64,000 nt of DNA from Limnephilus marmoratus (GCA_917880885.1 OU862916.1:55340831-55404830); one strand, 5' to 3'. Shown: positions 44,565-55,989, counted from the first letter of the stretch. Notes: a model not told the origin generated them from the sequence alone. Made by a program: numbers and translations.

Positions 44565-45465
44565 CAGGGTGCGGCAAAACAGACAGTGCAGTTTTGAAGG
44601 GCTATTAAAAAAAACGGAGCAACTTACAGAAATGGGGTATGTTTTATTTTATGTATTTGGTACATCATCCCGTTTTACGTATCAAGTTCTGAAGATGAAA
44701 TCAAAAAGATGATGGCCCGCAGCAGCGACACATTGATGAAGGCGATTTTTGAAGTTTTCGGCTGCATTTTGGCACATTTCGATGGGCGTAACGGTGATTT
44801 CATCCCGAATTCGATCCTTGAGTTCTTCCAAGGTGTGAGGCCGATGTTTAAAAACTTTTTCCTGCAGATAGCCCTACAGGAAGAAGTTGTAAATCAGGTG
44901 AGTGCGTGGGCCATCCCACGTCAAAGAGACGAGGCGCGCAGGGAACATCTGTCGCATTTTTGTCATTAAAACTACACAGTAGCATCATCCTGTTGAAACC
45001 AGAGGTCTCCTAGATCTGTTTCCTCCGTTAGTTCTTCCAATTGAGGTTCGAAAAAAAATTCCAAGATGGAAACATAATGTTAAGCGTTGACAGTCACGGT
45101 TCGTCCATTCTTCTCAAAAAAATAAGGCCCAATCACCCCAAATTTGGAAATTTCAAACCACACGGTCACTTTTGAGGAGTGAAGACGTCTCTCGTGAAGT
45201 TCCATGGGTTATTTCCAGCCCAATACCGAAAATTTTGTTTATTCGCTATCCCCATCGGGTTGTGCTAAATGCAGCAAAAACTTCAGAAAACGCCTGCATC
45301 AATGTATCGCTGCTGGAAGCCATCATCTTTTTGATTTCATCTTCAGAACTTGATGCATAAAACGGCATGATGTACCGAATAAAATGAAATGTGCCCCATT
45401 TTTGTAAGTTGCGCCGTTTTTTTAATAGCCCTTCAAAACCGCTGTGTTGGTTTTGCCGCACCTTG
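44565..45465 (-). mobile_element. Fold-back Tc1/mariner derivative, 901 bp
   Basis: Flanked by TA on both sides (44563-44564, 45466-45467). Ends CAGGGTGCGGCAAAAC and, inverted, CAAGGTGCGGCAAAACC. The inverted arms are unusually long, about 220 bp (44565-44786 and 45251-45465), because both include the end of the transposase gene. The middle holds more of the transposase on the minus strand. So the 5' part of the element has been replaced by an inverted copy of its own 3' end. Confidence 0.85.
44700..45245 (-). pseudogene. Tc1/mariner-type transposase, C-terminal half, broken
   Basis: Minus frames in order: FRYWAGNNPWN, then FGVIGPYFFEKNGRTVTVN, WFQQDDATV with the second catalytic aspartate, a damaged PDxxPCD/FFLWGYL region readable as FFL*GYLQEKVFKHRPHTLE, then LKDRIRDEI and NFKNRLHQCVAAAGHHL. 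This is the order of DD(E/D) transposases of the IS630-Tc1/mariner superfamily. At least two frameshifts and several stops break it. The N-terminal DNA-binding domain and the first catalytic aspartate are absent because of the fold-back rearrangement. It cannot be functional. Confidence 0.8.
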
Positions 45466-45729
45466 TAGAAGACCTTGTCCATCATGAAACTATAAAAATT
45501 TAATAGTAATAACAAATAACATCACAAGTGACTTACGACTTCGCCTTTTATCCATAAACCGTATCGTACCAGGGCAGTAGAGGAGTAGAGTCGCCGGCAG
45601 AAAAAACCATCCGTCCGATAAACGTTACGGATTTCATTAGACGAAGGCGATTAATTAAAACCGCCGGACGCTCTTCTCTTCGCCTTACATGTGCAGAAAA
45701 ATGCTGTAATATTCAGACCACTTTTTTAC

Positions 45730-45892
45730 CATACCACTTCAAGTGGAGATAGTAGGTACAACTGTATATTGTTCGAACTATATGTATCTGATTCATTATT
45801 AACCCGTCAAGTCTATTTGTTCGGTTCAGAACTACTTATACTGGTCTCATAGAAATCTCCCTTACTATCATGTTTAGAAATATGATCTAAAC
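45730..45892 (+). repeat. Duplicated segment, copy B (left part)
   Basis: Left part of copy B, aligned with 42500-42665 of copy A. Ends with ATGATCTAAAC (45882-45892), one half of the target duplication of the Penelope insertion. Confidence 0.5.
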
Positions 45893-46433
45893 AATATTTC
45901 TATTTTTGAGAGTGATAATTCATGGTGGAATTCCGTAATAATATATTATAATAAAACGAATATAAAACTTTATTCCACTTAATTTTATTTGACCGTAACC
46001 GGTTTCAGCTCGTCAGAGCCATCTTCAGACTGGTACAAATAATTCTTAGTCTACGGTTTATATACACAACATATTGGGGAGGGGGAGAGGGTGGTCTACA
46101 AGGAATCAATTATAATAATTATATTTGTTGCCAAGTCGTTTTAGACTGTCAAATTTCTAAATATTTTTGTAATTCCAGTACGCTAATTACCTTGGGTTTA
46201 TAGCTCACTTCAATGATGATCAGGGGAAAACCTTACAAGTAATATGAGTTACTAATGACCTAATTTTATTGTCACATCGTTATTATATTTATGAAGAATG
46301 GTATTTTTTACTGCTTTTTGAAGGGAAACATGTTTATATTGGAGTTGGAATGATCTAAAATCTAAACTAATTACATATTTTAATATCGAAATTATTATGA
46401 AAATTACACTGGATACAAAAGTAGGAGCTAAGC
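45893..46433 (-). mobile_element. Penelope-like insertion (PLE-C copy 2) with 11-bp target duplication
   Basis: The insert is bounded by ATGATCTAAAC on both sides (45882-45892, 46434-46444). Near its left end, on the minus strand, are the PLE-C tail and hammerhead-like motif shared with 15125-15300. The remaining ~340 bp are AT-rich without a frame. The uninterrupted counterpart lies near 42655-42680. Confidence 0.75.
45991..46028 (-). ncRNA. Hammerhead-like ribozyme motif, PLE-C copy 2
   Basis: Minus strand: CUGAAGA (46022-46028; position 7 is known to be variable), one unpaired U, stem II GGCUC/GAGCU with loop UGAC, GAAA (46003-46006), stem III CCG/CGG with loop GUUA, then the cleavage-type triplet GUC (45991-45993). 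Core and stem III are complete. Stem I is weak. Confidence 0.6.
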
Positions 46434-46900
46434 ATGATCTAAACGGTGTTAGTAAGATAAAATACCATGCTTTATTAAAAGTTAACCGAAAAATATTGAA
46501 AATTTACACCTATATGTAATTTGAAAAAAAAAATTATGAAACTTTAAGAATTTTTTAATAATTATTTTTACAAGACGACAAAAAGTGAGTTGTTTTAAGT
46601 AGATACTTTTGCCTAATAAATTATGTATGTGTTTTTATCTATTTAGTTATTAGTAATTTTAGTTAGAAAAAACGTAATATGAACCTTTTTAACAAATTAT
46701 TTTGGTACATCGTTTGCATGCAAAATTTTTACGTTACAAAAATAATATGTTTAGAAACATATAATTGTTAAATTTAAGCGTTTTTAATCACCTTTCCAAA
46801 GCTGTTTTTAGTTTTCAGATACATTCAGAAATGCTCCATTTATTTGACTTTTCGTCGCCTTAATTTTTAATTGTCCAAACGACCTTTTAAATTTTTGTTC
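46434..46900 (+). repeat. Duplicated segment, copy B (right part)
   Basis: Continues copy B after the Penelope insertion, aligned with 42665-43150. Near its end, 46853-46890 (CGTCGCCTTAA..GTCCAAACGACC) is inverted at 47255-47295. Confidence 0.5.
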
Positions 46901-47024
46901 AATCTCCACATTACAATTAAAAATAAAGCACAAAAAATGATAGTTAATCACTTAAGAATTATTTAAACTAACGAGTCCTTTACATTTACGGAAATAGATT
47001 TATCTTAAATACCTATTGTAATGA

Positions 47025-47215
47025 CCGGTCAGTGGCTCAGTGCGCATAATGCTTGGGTCCCAGATAGTGTTCGCTTCATCGGCTGGCTAAGTCCTCCATC
47101 AGGACACAAGCAATATTTTTCGCTTACTGTGGTGGTAGTAGGAGATTTTCAAACATTGTTGGGTTATCCGTAACCCGGGAAAATTTGTCTCCCTTTATAA
47201 AAAAAAAATGTTTCA
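47025..47215 (+). repeat. Possible tRNA-like SINE with poly(A)
   Basis: GACCGGTCAGTGGCTCAGTG resembles a tRNA A-box region and the block ends with a poly(A) run at 47200-47209. The B box is not clear. No other copy is seen here. Confidence 0.3.
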
Positions 47216-47640
47216 TTGAAATAATGAAAGAAAACCTTCTCCTTCTGTATAATTTTCTAACGGTCGTTTGGACAATTAAGAACTAAGGCGACGTTTTATT
47301 GCAAAACGGATACATTTTGATCCTCTAATGGTCGATGCCTGTGGGGTTAAAATTCTGTTGTGAAATGGGTTTACAAATCAATAAAAGTACAATGAGGAAG
47401 TTAAAAATTATTTACTTAAATTAGTTTAATTTACATTAGTTGTAAAAAGTTAACGGTTTAATACAATAAATGTTATAATAAATTTTTCAGTTATTGCAGT
47501 ACTTTCAGTACCGATAGTTTTTATTGGACCTTTGACCTCGTTATTCATCTTTTCATTGCATTCATATTGCAATTAAATTTTGTAGTAATAAATGCTAATA
47601 AACCAATCACTATCAACTTTTATTTGTGGTCATGCGAAGT
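47216..47640. other. No gene recognised
   Basis: AT-rich, includes the right half of the inverted pair described at 46853-47295. Confidence 0.4.
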
Positions 47641-47859
47641 GATGCTTATACGGTTTTCTCCGTAAAAATATACTAAATAACGGAATTCAGTTATTAAAGG
47701 GTTCGATGTAAGTATTTTAATTTTAAAAGCAGAACCGATTAAAAATGTATGTTTTAAAGGGTGTTGATAATAATAGGTGCGAAGGTTTATTGCAGAATTA
47801 ATGTATGGCAGTAGCATTTCTTTGCGTGTTTCAAAATAGATTATTGGCTCTGTTCCTGA

Positions 47860-48032
47860 CATTATTTGGAGCAAATGAAATTTTGGTCTCCGGTGACTTT
47901 TCGATGTTTTTTTTTGTCAAAAATAAACAAAAATAAATTCTTCCACATATCATCACTTGTCACTCAGAGGTACTACAAGATATAATAAAATAAAATAACC
48001 GCACAACCCCCCACCCCGTCGCTATCTGTCAA
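47860..48032 (+). repeat. Dispersed repeat X, copy 2
   Basis: Plus-strand match to the reverse complement of 2885-3045: GACATTATTTGGAG, TTGGTCTCCGGTGACTTTT, ATTCTTCCACATAT, and CACAACCCCCCACCCCG. Confidence 0.6.
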
Positions 48033-48151
48033 ATAGATACTGATTTTTATGTTTTGTGTTCGAGGTGCAAGGTGCTCGACACGGATCCTTGCGCAAGTAA
48101 ATTTAATCTGATTGATTTTTGTTTTCACAATTTAATCATTTATAATAATAT

Positions 48152-48400
48152 AAGGTATGTTTCAGAGTGGAATATACTCTCAGTATCGCCCTGGTGTAAG
48201 ACCACTATTGAGACTCGAAACGTTGCTTGAAATGGCTTTAGCCGGTTTAGTGACCAGATCTGAATAGCCAGATACTTCCCTGCCGTCCTTTTTCCCATCT
48301 CCTTCCCCTTCCCACTTACCTTCAGCCCAATTGGTGATGCTATAGTCTCATTGAATCCGGGCGGTTGGGACTCTTGTGCGGTATTCACATAAAAAAGTTG
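48152..48400 (+). repeat. SINE-B copy 3
   Basis: About 250 bp aligned with 32766-33036 over its full length. Shared strings: TATCGCCCTGGTGTAAGACC, CGAAACGTTGCTTGAAATGG and GACCAGATCTGAATAGCCAG. It ends in a short A run. Confidence 0.7.
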
Positions 48401-48401
48401 A

Positions 48402-50670
48402 GAATCACTCGAGTAAGTAATTTTGTTTAATTAATAGGTTTCAAGGATAACTGATTAATTTCTACAAAAAAATCATCTAATTAAGTTATACAACGTGTGT
48501 TAAAAATTAGGATTCAGTTTCTATTAAAAATTAAGAAAATTACCATTTTTTTACGATTTTTTCACAACGCCGCGCCGTGTTAATTTCATAGTTATAGTTA
48601 GTAACGTGAGGTAATTGCAATAGAAGACAGCTAGCGTTACAAATCTGCAATCAGGTGTTAGATTTTTATTTTCGTGGACTCTTTTAACCTCCGCGTAATT
48701 AGTGAAATCTTACATGTTTTCAAATTGCTACAATGTTTAACACTTCATTGTTTAAAAAAAAACATTGTCTAATGAATTCAAAACTCTATTTCCCATACGG
48801 CCACCACTTTAAAATATTTTGAATGGATTCAAAATTGCAATGAATAATGTATGAATCTGTTTTTGAGACAAGTGCTTTGTATTTCAGACGTTTATGCATT
48901 ATGCAGGAAATATGACAAAGATTAGTGTTTTGCCAAACAAATTCTTACGAGGACAAAATCATAATTTCCTTGGGGTTTTTCTTCATAACGAATTTAGTTC
49001 TTTTGTCCATTTATCATAAAAGAATTTGGGAATGTAAAATGTTTTTCACAAACTTTGATGGGTAAAATTATAATAATGATAATAAAACCCACGTGAAAAC
49101 CAAAAAAATTCAAAAATATTTGCATTTTTTTTCCAAACTTTTTATTAAAATAAACTATTATGCATCAACCAAATATATTATTAACAAATTATTTTTATTA
49201 CTTTCAGATTGCACGTAAACGAAAATGATGTTCACTTTCGGCTAAAAGGTAAGAATAACAATTTATTTATTTTTTTGCTTCCCACTACATAAACCACATG
49301 TTTACATAAAAAAAAATCAACCTCACTTGGACTAATTGCCGTAACATTGGTTAACATTAACGAATTTGAGTGAAGTAGCATAATTAATCGCTACATATAA
49401 AGACACAAAATATTACAGGGAGAATTAAAAATATATTAACATGAGTGAATGGGCATGTACATGGGCAGAATGAGTGCATGGACATGGGCAATATTTTAAC
49501 CACAAATAAATCATTTTTCCACCAAGAATCGTAGTGAATATTAAAAACAACTTCGGTGACACTCTGTTTTTAGCAAATGGGACTTACATACTTAAAAAGG
49601 ATAAGCATGAAAATCTGGAAAAATATTAAACATAAGTAGAGCCTGACATGAATAGTTTCTTTGGCCAAAATATGTTTTTGTATGTACCACTACAAAGTTC
49701 ATTGTAGCGCCAATTCGAGTTGCATGGATTTGCTGTTTTTTCTGCAGATTGAGTGTTGATAAAAAATCTACACCTATCTACAGCTGTTTTATACACACGA
49801 TGACACTAGATTCCTTGTAAAGTAGGTTCGATGGATAACGGATTTTTTTCATACATAACTTAAATAATATAATCAATGTGTGAGCAATATTTAGTGGCTC
49901 TACATTGGACTTTAGACAGGATCCCCAATATTTTCATAACTGTTTGATAAATTAACAGATTTCATCTCTTATTATTGGAATTGCAATAATAGATATTATT
50001 AGATTTAAAAATGTCTTTATATCCAGTGGTATGAATTAATTACATCCCCCGAGATAAAATCTGCGGTCAAGCTCTGTCACATAAGTCGTGACAAGTATAT
50101 TAAAAATATAATGTAAGTAGTATGAAATGGATTATGCTGGTTAAGCTGTCCAAGGATTAGGTTCCCGGATTTACTTTCAACGAGCAAAACATAATTCGCA
50201 AGGTAAAATAACTCGATTATTTTTAAAGCGTCACGAATACTTCTTTGACTATATAAGTATTATATTCTGATTTGTAATATCAAAATGAAATAATAAGTAA
50301 CGTAATAAAAAAATATTCCCACAAGATTTGTGGAAAACCAACCGTTTCAATTCATTACACGAAGTCTTGGCCTTCTTGTTCACGAATTACTAATGCCTGA
50401 TATTTTAAGAGCATAAAAGCATCGTAGAAAAAACTCTACGAAGATAAAGAATACTTACGTTTTTTTCTTCTTCTTTTAACTGGTAGTTGGTAAACTTTTA
50501 ACACAGAGTTTCAAGATTATTTTTTTGGAGACTTATAATTTAAAGTATTTGAAAATTTCGCATCAAGCTTAACTTTTTGTCAAGATGATGCAAAGATCCA
50601 AAGTTTATGATAGAAATGACCTTGCGTGATGAAAATAGTTGCGTTGATTTAGTAATTATTCCAAACATAA
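48402..50670. other. No gene recognised
   Basis: About 2.3 kb of AT-rich DNA with GGCATGTACATGGGCAGAATG-like short duplication near 49450-49490. No coding support. Confidence 0.4.
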
Positions 50671-50674
50671 ATCT

Positions 50675-51165
50675 ATGCAAAATCCTCCGGTATGGAGTCC
50701 CAAAATACTTCGAAAACCTCTTGATTTGAGGCGGTTTGTTTCATGGATTCCCATGTCATGATAAACGGATTGCAATCTTTAGAGCACATGCGTCAGGTGG
50801 GAAATGTCGTCCTTGTTCTACCGTTATCTCAATGAAAGATGCTCAGCGAAACTAGTGTCATTAATCCCTTCGTTATCGGTGCATAGTCGGAAAACACGCC
50901 CAACACTTATACACGGTTAACATTGGTCACATGAGAACGGGTCGTATCCACGACTCGTTCACGAGTTCAATAGCTCGACTGTGGAATGATTTACCGGCTT
51001 TTGTATTTTCTTCCTCCTCCATGACTCTCTCTTCAAGACTCTTTTCACTCTGTTCACTCCTTCCTCTCCTTAAACAGACCTGCCACACAGCATCCCGAAA
51101 GATGGCAGGCCCTGAGGGAAGTTATTATCCTCGGGGCCTCCTGTGTGAAATTAATAAAATAAGAA
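50675..51165 (+). pseudogene. LINE L-A C-terminus, second copy, frameshifted
   Basis: Aligns with 36480-36960. Recognisable pieces: LEHMRQVGN, GRIHDSFTSSIARLWNDLPA, and the tail with GCAGGCCCTGAGGGAAG and CCTCGGGGCCTCCTGTGTG, in which the hairpin has two mismatches. Several frameshifts break the frame. The RT core is absent. Confidence 0.75.
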
Positions 51166-51169
51166 GATC

Positions 51170-51985
51170 ACAAAATTTGTACTTACGTAACTCCAAAATT
51201 TAAAAAAAATGCATGTCTAATCCGAAATATTTTCAACACATATGAATTAATGCTGCTGTTCTTATAATCGTTTGCGATGTAAAAATAGTCATCATAGTTG
51301 CTTTCGCCGGGGCATTTTTTTGTTACAATTTAAAAATGTTAAGACAATTTTATTTTATTTTTAAAAATAAATTTCTTCTTTTAAAAAAAATATATCCTGT
51401 GACGGCCGACGCTTTACTTTAAAAATCGAAACAAATGTAACTTGATGAAACATTTGCGTAATTGTGTGTGAATTGGCAATGTAATCTGTATGTATGTTCT
51501 ACAGATTTTCACTCGATGAACTTTCAGCATTTTAATGCTCCGATGAGGCATTTTTTATGGGTACATATCCAAAAACAGTGAATACGTGGGCAATGTTATT
51601 CTCTTATACGATTTCAAAAGAAAATAATTTTCTTGCAAGGATGTCATTCTTTCTGTTCGTTTAGCCAAATTATGGAAAGTACTCGTACCTTCCATGTAGG
51701 CCAAAATAATTATGGAAACCCACTAAAGAACAGTTGTAATAGATAATTATGTATACAGATATAACATATAACCTATATGTTTTCAAGGACAAATAATGTT
51801 TTGCATTCAACATTGGATAATTGGAAATTTTTCTCTTTAACCTACAGTCCATAGCAACTTGTATTCTAGTTTCTAGTTCCTACATCAAGAGGTGTGTAAA
51901 AAGTGATATTTGAGATGAATATTACTTGACAACTTGAACGTTGCTCGTTCGAACATTTCGGTGATGGCATAAAAGTGATTTAAGC
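51170..51985. other. No gene recognised
   Basis: AT-rich. No supported feature. Confidence 0.4.
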
Positions 51986-51989
51986 TGTA

Positions 51990-52345
51990 TACAGGGTGTA
52001 ACAGCATGTACCCGAAGGATTTTAACCAGCTAATCCTGAGCATTTTAGGAGTATAAAATGTAGACGTAATTTTGCTGTCCGATGATGTTTTTATCAATTA
52101 AAAAAATATATTTTTCTACTACATTTCGTCACTGATCACATTCCAACACATCGCGACGGGATCACGTTACCGTGCTGCAGGAACGAGATGTAGTGCTTAT
52201 CAGGTGATCCCATCGCGACGTTATAAATCGTGTAGGAGTGTGATCAGTGGCGACGTTTGATAGACATCTACATTTTGTACTTTAAATATGCTCATGAATA
52301 CACATCTGGTTAAAATATTTTAGGTACGCGCTGTTACACCCTATA
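51990..52345. mobile_element. TA-flanked MITE with ~75-bp inverted ends
   Basis: Ends TACAGGGTGTAACAGC and, inverted, TATAGGGTGTAACAGC, with similarity continuing through TTTTAACCAG to AAAATGTAGA. TA flanks fit a Tc1/mariner-type duplication. The centre (52133-52257) is another inverted pair starting CTGATCACA. No coding capacity. Confidence 0.8.
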
Positions 52346-52349
52346 TAAT

Positions 52350-52800
52350 AGTACCGAGGTTAATCACCACTTATTGTAAATAAGTATAGAATAAAAGATT
52401 ATTTATAAAGCACATTGGTTTTCGTTTCACGGAATAAAAAAAAACTAGAAGTAATCAGTAATCAGTATTTAGGACGCAACGAACTTTTCAACAAGATTTT
52501 TTTACTAGCGTGACTGAGTATCAATGAAAAAATAATGTATCTTGAAATCCGAAGTTCATTTGGTACAAATAATAAACAACAGAAGTAGGTAGTAATAAAA
52601 AACATATTTGTTTTATTACATTGTTTTAATTGGCATAATTAATAGGTTTAAAACGTTAATCACAATAAAATTATTTTATGAAGAAGCCGTGGTAATACAC
52701 TCGTGTAAACTGGAATAACGCTCGTGTAAACTGAAATAAAACTCGTGCAAACAGAATGACAACATTGAATCAAGAATCAACTTGAAATAAATATAGTATG
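52350..52800. other. No gene recognised
   Basis: AT-rich. AACTCGTGTAAACTGGAATA-type short direct repeats at 52697-52755 (three copies of a ~20-bp motif). No gene supported. Confidence 0.4.
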
Positions 52801-52974
52801 TTTATGTGCATAGCAGTCCTGGATTTGTCAATAGGCCTTATAGGCCGCGGCCTAGGGGCGGCAGGGTTCAGGGGGCGGCGCTCGCTCGCTTTGGTACGCC
52901 ATTAATTTTGTGAACGATTATACCTAAACAACTACAAAAAAGTTACTGTGGATAGATAGAGTTTTCTATCTATT

Positions 52975-53946
52975 AACCTTTAGAAGTCCAGTGGTCCCGT
53001 ACGGGACCGCGGATTTGTGTCGTTCAATGCCCAACGGTCCAATACGGGACCTGTGATTGTGGTGCGAATATTTCACAAAAAATGCTTTGGCAGTGGGCTA
53101 CCTTTATTAGAAATAGGTGTAGGACTTCGTATTTTTAGTGATTTTCATGAATTTTTTTAACACTTAAGGAATATAATCATATTTTATTTATAACTTACGG
53201 TCATTTAACACATACATATTCAAGAGCATATTTTAAATTTTTCAAATATTTTCCTAAAAAAATAACGGAGATGTCAACTGCCGCGCATTTTAAGTCGCCA
53301 TCCGGCTGGACAATTTGTGTAACTGCTGGAGGTCACAATTTTCATCCGAAATCAATTTTTCAAAAAAAATAATTATTTTTTATTAGTGTTTCTTTTATTT
53401 GAACCTCACTTCTTTCAAAAAAATCGAAAATTAATATTTTTTCGATAAATGTGAAAATTTTGTACTTACGATTTTTTTTACCATTCTTTTAAACGTTTTT
53501 TTGCCCCCAAAAAATAGTTAAAATAAGAATATTGTTTAGGATTGAGGTTCAAATAGAGCACATTTATATAAAGAAACTATGTTCTTAGTTTGATAACGAT
53601 TAATCAAAAGCTGTAGGAGCCAGAGTTTACACAAATTCGAAAAAAGCAGTTTCGAGAAAAATGCGTTTGAAAATAAGAGTGGCAGTAAAATAGTGGTAGT
53701 CCGAGGGACACTCACTCAAACGCATATAACTTTTAAATGGCGTGAAATTTTGGTTTGAAATTTTCAGAAAATATTTTTGAATAGTACCATCGATTTATGA
53801 AAAAAATTTTTTTTTTAAGGCTCTACGCCTATTTCCCCCCTTAAAGCAACCTTTAGACGCCCAGTGATCCCATATGGGACCGCGGATTGCGTCGATTATT
53901 TGCGAATATTTCACAAAAAATGTTTGGGCAGTGGGCTACCATTATT
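52975..53946. repeat. Direct repeat pair with GGTCCCGTACGGGACC palindrome
   Basis: Copies 52975-53111 and 53848-53946 share AACCTTTAGAAGTCCAGTG (second: AGACGCCCAGTG), TGGGACCGCGGATT and TTTCACAAAAAATG..GGGCAGTGGGCTACC. The left copy contains an extra partial duplication. The first follows TTAA, which would fit a piggyBac-type end, but no inverted partner was found. Confidence 0.6.
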
Positions 53947-54299
53947 TGGCAACTAATCATTTTTTGGAATGCTATTTTGGAAAAACTAAAATAAAGTGAG
54001 TGCTCAGATTCAGAGCTCATCTGTTGATGTACTGACGGTATCTGATTTTTATGGATTTCTTCTCGAGTATATTATACAAGAGTAAGAAAACTTTGATTAT
54101 TTCGAAGAAAGTTCAATTGAAATGAGCACACTTTAGCAATATCAGGGCGACATTCAGAGTAAGATGACCCTATGAGAAAAAAAATTATAGACGAAACATC
54201 GAATGAAGATATTGAAACAACTTCCTGACTGAGATCTGAATTAGAGGTAAGGCATATGCGAAGGCATAAGGCATAGTATGAAGGCATAATAGTTTAAAG

Positions 54300-54650
54300 A
54301 AAAAAATAATTAAAAAAAAATGTGAACTTTCAACACAAAGAGTCTGAGAAAAAGCTCAGTCTCTTGTGCAATGATTTAGAAGACGATTTAGTTCAGGAAT
54401 GGGAACACTTTCAAGGTCTCATTTCCTCTAATAAGACGGCAGAGAAACCTGAATCTACATCATAACTAAATCTTTTTAAGGAAAGTTTTTGAGGAAACCA
54501 TCTCTGTGCAACGTTTACCCAAACTTGGATATAGCCTTCCGCAACGCACTTTGCACTCCGGCCACAAATTGTTCTGGAGTTTTTTCTGTTTAAAGCGAAT
54601 GAAAAAATACCAAGGTCTATTCCATTTCTAATTCTTGTTTCATGTTACAC
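54300..54650 (+). pseudogene. hAT transposase C-terminal remnant
   Basis: Broken plus-strand frames give LCNDLEDDLVQEWEHFQGLI (54364-54423), then NVYPNLDIAFRNALCTPATN followed by CSG and, in another frame, LKRMKKY. This matches the order in the hAT C-terminal dimerisation domain, where YPNxxIAxRIxLTxPVTxxSGERSFSKLKxIK is usual. Multiple stops and frameshifts show that it is dead. The RNase-H-like catalytic region is not recognisable. Confidence 0.6.
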
Positions 54651-54864
54651 TTTTATTAGACGAATAATTAATTCTTTATTTCATTTTTGAATATCTACTT
54701 AACCTATGCTTGAATATTTATTTAAAAAATAATTGTGCGTCACCTAATAAAGCCTACAGGTGAGTGCGGATAGGTGGCATCTTCTAAGAAGGAGGAAGGG
54801 GCGGCGCAAATGAAGTGGCCTATACCAATGAAAAGTGTAAATACGGCCCTGGTGCATAGAATAT

Positions 54865-55685
54865 AAAAGTATGCAGGTGTACCGTAACAACAAATATTAT
54901 TATGTTTGCGTGAATGCAAAAATTAAAAGCTATTCACCTTTCCAACCAAGAGATAAATGATTGTGATAATAATAAAAGGTGGCAAACTTCTTACACCTAA
55001 TGTGAATTGTAAAGTATGCTATTATAATACATTATGATTGGTGTCAAAGTATTGCGTAATAATATATGACGAAAGTCATATTATAATAATATATGACTTA
55101 TGACCGTTGAGTCGTTTATCACGGGTTACCCGTTATTCCATTGTGTTCTGATTTTCGAAATCGTAAATTCTCATTGAATGCTTTTAAAGTAAACAAAACG
55201 AACTTCGTCTTACTAGTTTCTTCAGTGCTTCCAAATCCAGGATAACCGTTGTAAGTTTCGCGAAGCAAAAACTTTATTAAGTCTTTAAAAATACAAGTTC
55301 ATAACTTACAACTTACATTACATGTAAGGTTTATTTACTTCGGGCTTTAACAAGAAACTTCTTCTTGGCAAGGCCCTATTCGCTTAGGCTACATATTTAA
55401 AAAAGTTTTTTTAATTCACAAATCCCTTTTATTATATCTATTAGAATTTCGATTTGGTTTTCTTGATTGAATAAATAAATTAGTGAATTAATGAAATGGG
55501 ATCTTGGTAGTGGAAATGAATCCACTTCCCGAAATCCGGTCGAGCTGAAACTCAGCAGATAGACTCGATGTTAATAAAAGTGCATTTTATAAATTCTGTT
55601 CTATTTTGGTAGTGTTCATGTACACACACGCATTTTTCTGAAATTGGATATTTAAAAATTTACGCCTGTTAATTTACGAAAAAAA
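54865..55685. other. No gene recognised
   Basis: AT-rich, with a repeated AATATATGACTTA-like string at 55060-55100. No gene supported. Confidence 0.4.
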
Positions 55686-55689
55686 TGAC

Positions 55690-55985
55690 GCTACCTTGGG
55701 GTGAGGTTTGTCCGGGTCTTGGCGGTGAATGCATCTGCTCACCAGCTGCGTGGTATGTCGGATAGGGAGAGAGGTTGTGGGAGACCTTTTAACCTTTCCA
55801 GCAGGACTCTCTCGGAACATCGCCTTGCACCCCGGTGGGAGGGATGGATTCATAATACCGTTTTCCTTCCCAGAACTTCATCAACCTCCTTTCTTCAAAA
55901 GACCCTCCGGACCCAAAGATGACATAGATCCTGCGGGTAATTATTTTCCTCAGGGCCTCCTCTGTGGAGCTAATGTAAACAAAAA
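55690..55985 (+). mobile_element. SINE-A copy, head truncated
   Basis: Plus orientation: TTGGGGTGAGGTTTGTCCGG, GTCTTGGCGGTGAATGCATC, CCTTTCCAGCAGGACTCTC, CCTTGCACCCCGGTGGGAGG, then the L-A-like tail with AAAAGACCCTCCGGACCC and a hairpin with one weak arm (TCCTGCGGGTAATTATTTTC then CTCAGGGCCTCC), ending TAATGTAAAC and an A run. Confidence 0.7.
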
Positions 55986-55989
55986 ATCA

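Larger units (their letters stand above)
52814..54851 (+). mobile_element. Decayed hAT transposon, 2.0 kb, perfect 8-bp duplication
   Basis: Flanks are GTGCATAG on both sides (52806-52813 and 54852-54859). The left end CAGTCCTGGATTTGTCAATA and right end, inverted, CAGGGCCGTATTTACACTTT share an imperfect repeat that includes TAGGCC and a GGCGGC stretch. Transposase remnants lie in the right third. The left two thirds contain a direct repeat pair that looks like a later insertion. Confidence 0.8.
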
